Assembly: GCA_023442215.1 (NCBI GenBank)
Contig: JAEZMP010000505.1
Location: forward strand, 1-5,423
Direction: 5' to 3'
Length of the DNA: 5,423 nt
Origin: Pseudomonadota bacterium
GTDB lineage: Bacteria; Pseudomonadota; Alphaproteobacteria; Rhizobiales; Segnochrobactraceae
In this document: positions 5,420 through 5,423 of the stretch, one piece after another
Position numbering within the stretch: the stretch's first letter is position 1
Layout of the letters: each line of letters begins with the position of its first letter
Position numbers and translations under genes: made by a program
Notes under the pieces: generated by a model
Database searches by the model: none
The model's input: the letters and a program-made list of their open reading frames with translations, nothing else
What the model was told of the DNA's origin: nothing

Positions 5420-5423
5420 GCGG

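Overview
The window reads as chromosomal DNA of a GC-rich alphaproteobacterium, most likely Hyphomicrobiales (Rhizobiales). The basis is the high GC content with GC-rich third codon positions, the style of the methionine aminopeptidase and RadC proteins with a map-radC adjacency that I remember as common in that order, and an ATP-grasp / alpha-E / transglutaminase-like cluster typical of proteobacteria. No species can be named from the sequence alone. I see no mobile element, tRNA, rRNA, CRISPR array or sign of recent transfer.

Layout: all five genes lie on the minus strand, so transcription runs from the right end to the left. At the right edge a very strong G/C hairpin (5388-5419) sits just upstream of map (type I methionine aminopeptidase, 4535-5365). 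radC (JAMM-domain protein, 3765-4517) follows after 17 bases, with a good ribosome binding site, so the pair probably forms one transcript. A 139-base gap (3626-3764), clearly richer in A and T than its surroundings on its radC side, holds two dyad-symmetric sites and is the likely promoter/operator region of the second unit. That unit is a circularly permuted ATP-grasp protein (2204-3625), an alpha-E protein (DUF403, 1111-2052) and a transglutaminase-like protein (59-883), separated by 151 and 227 bases. No gap without a gene exceeds 227 bases.

How the genes work together: map and radC are housekeeping or semi-conserved genes. The ATP-grasp / alpha-E / transglutaminase trio is a recurrent, poorly characterised module. 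Comparative genomics has proposed that it makes or attaches a peptide by ATP-dependent amide-bond formation, with the transglutaminase-like member processing it, and it often sits beside the proteasome-like protease Anbu. An Anbu gene would have to lie left of base 1 and is not seen here.

The most notable point is that the transglutaminase-like protein appears to lack its catalytic cysteine. The usual Cys-Gln-Asp motif reads Pro169-Gln-Asp, while the His and Asp of the triad (His207, Asp223) remain. No reading frame restores the Cys. The only two cysteines, 225 and 229, flank the catalytic Asp. The protein may be a non-catalytic member, or one with altered chemistry, within an otherwise intact module. 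Other points are a 16-base near-perfect tandem duplication across the ATP-grasp stop codon, the two dyads ahead of the ATP-grasp gene, and the G/C hairpin ahead of map.
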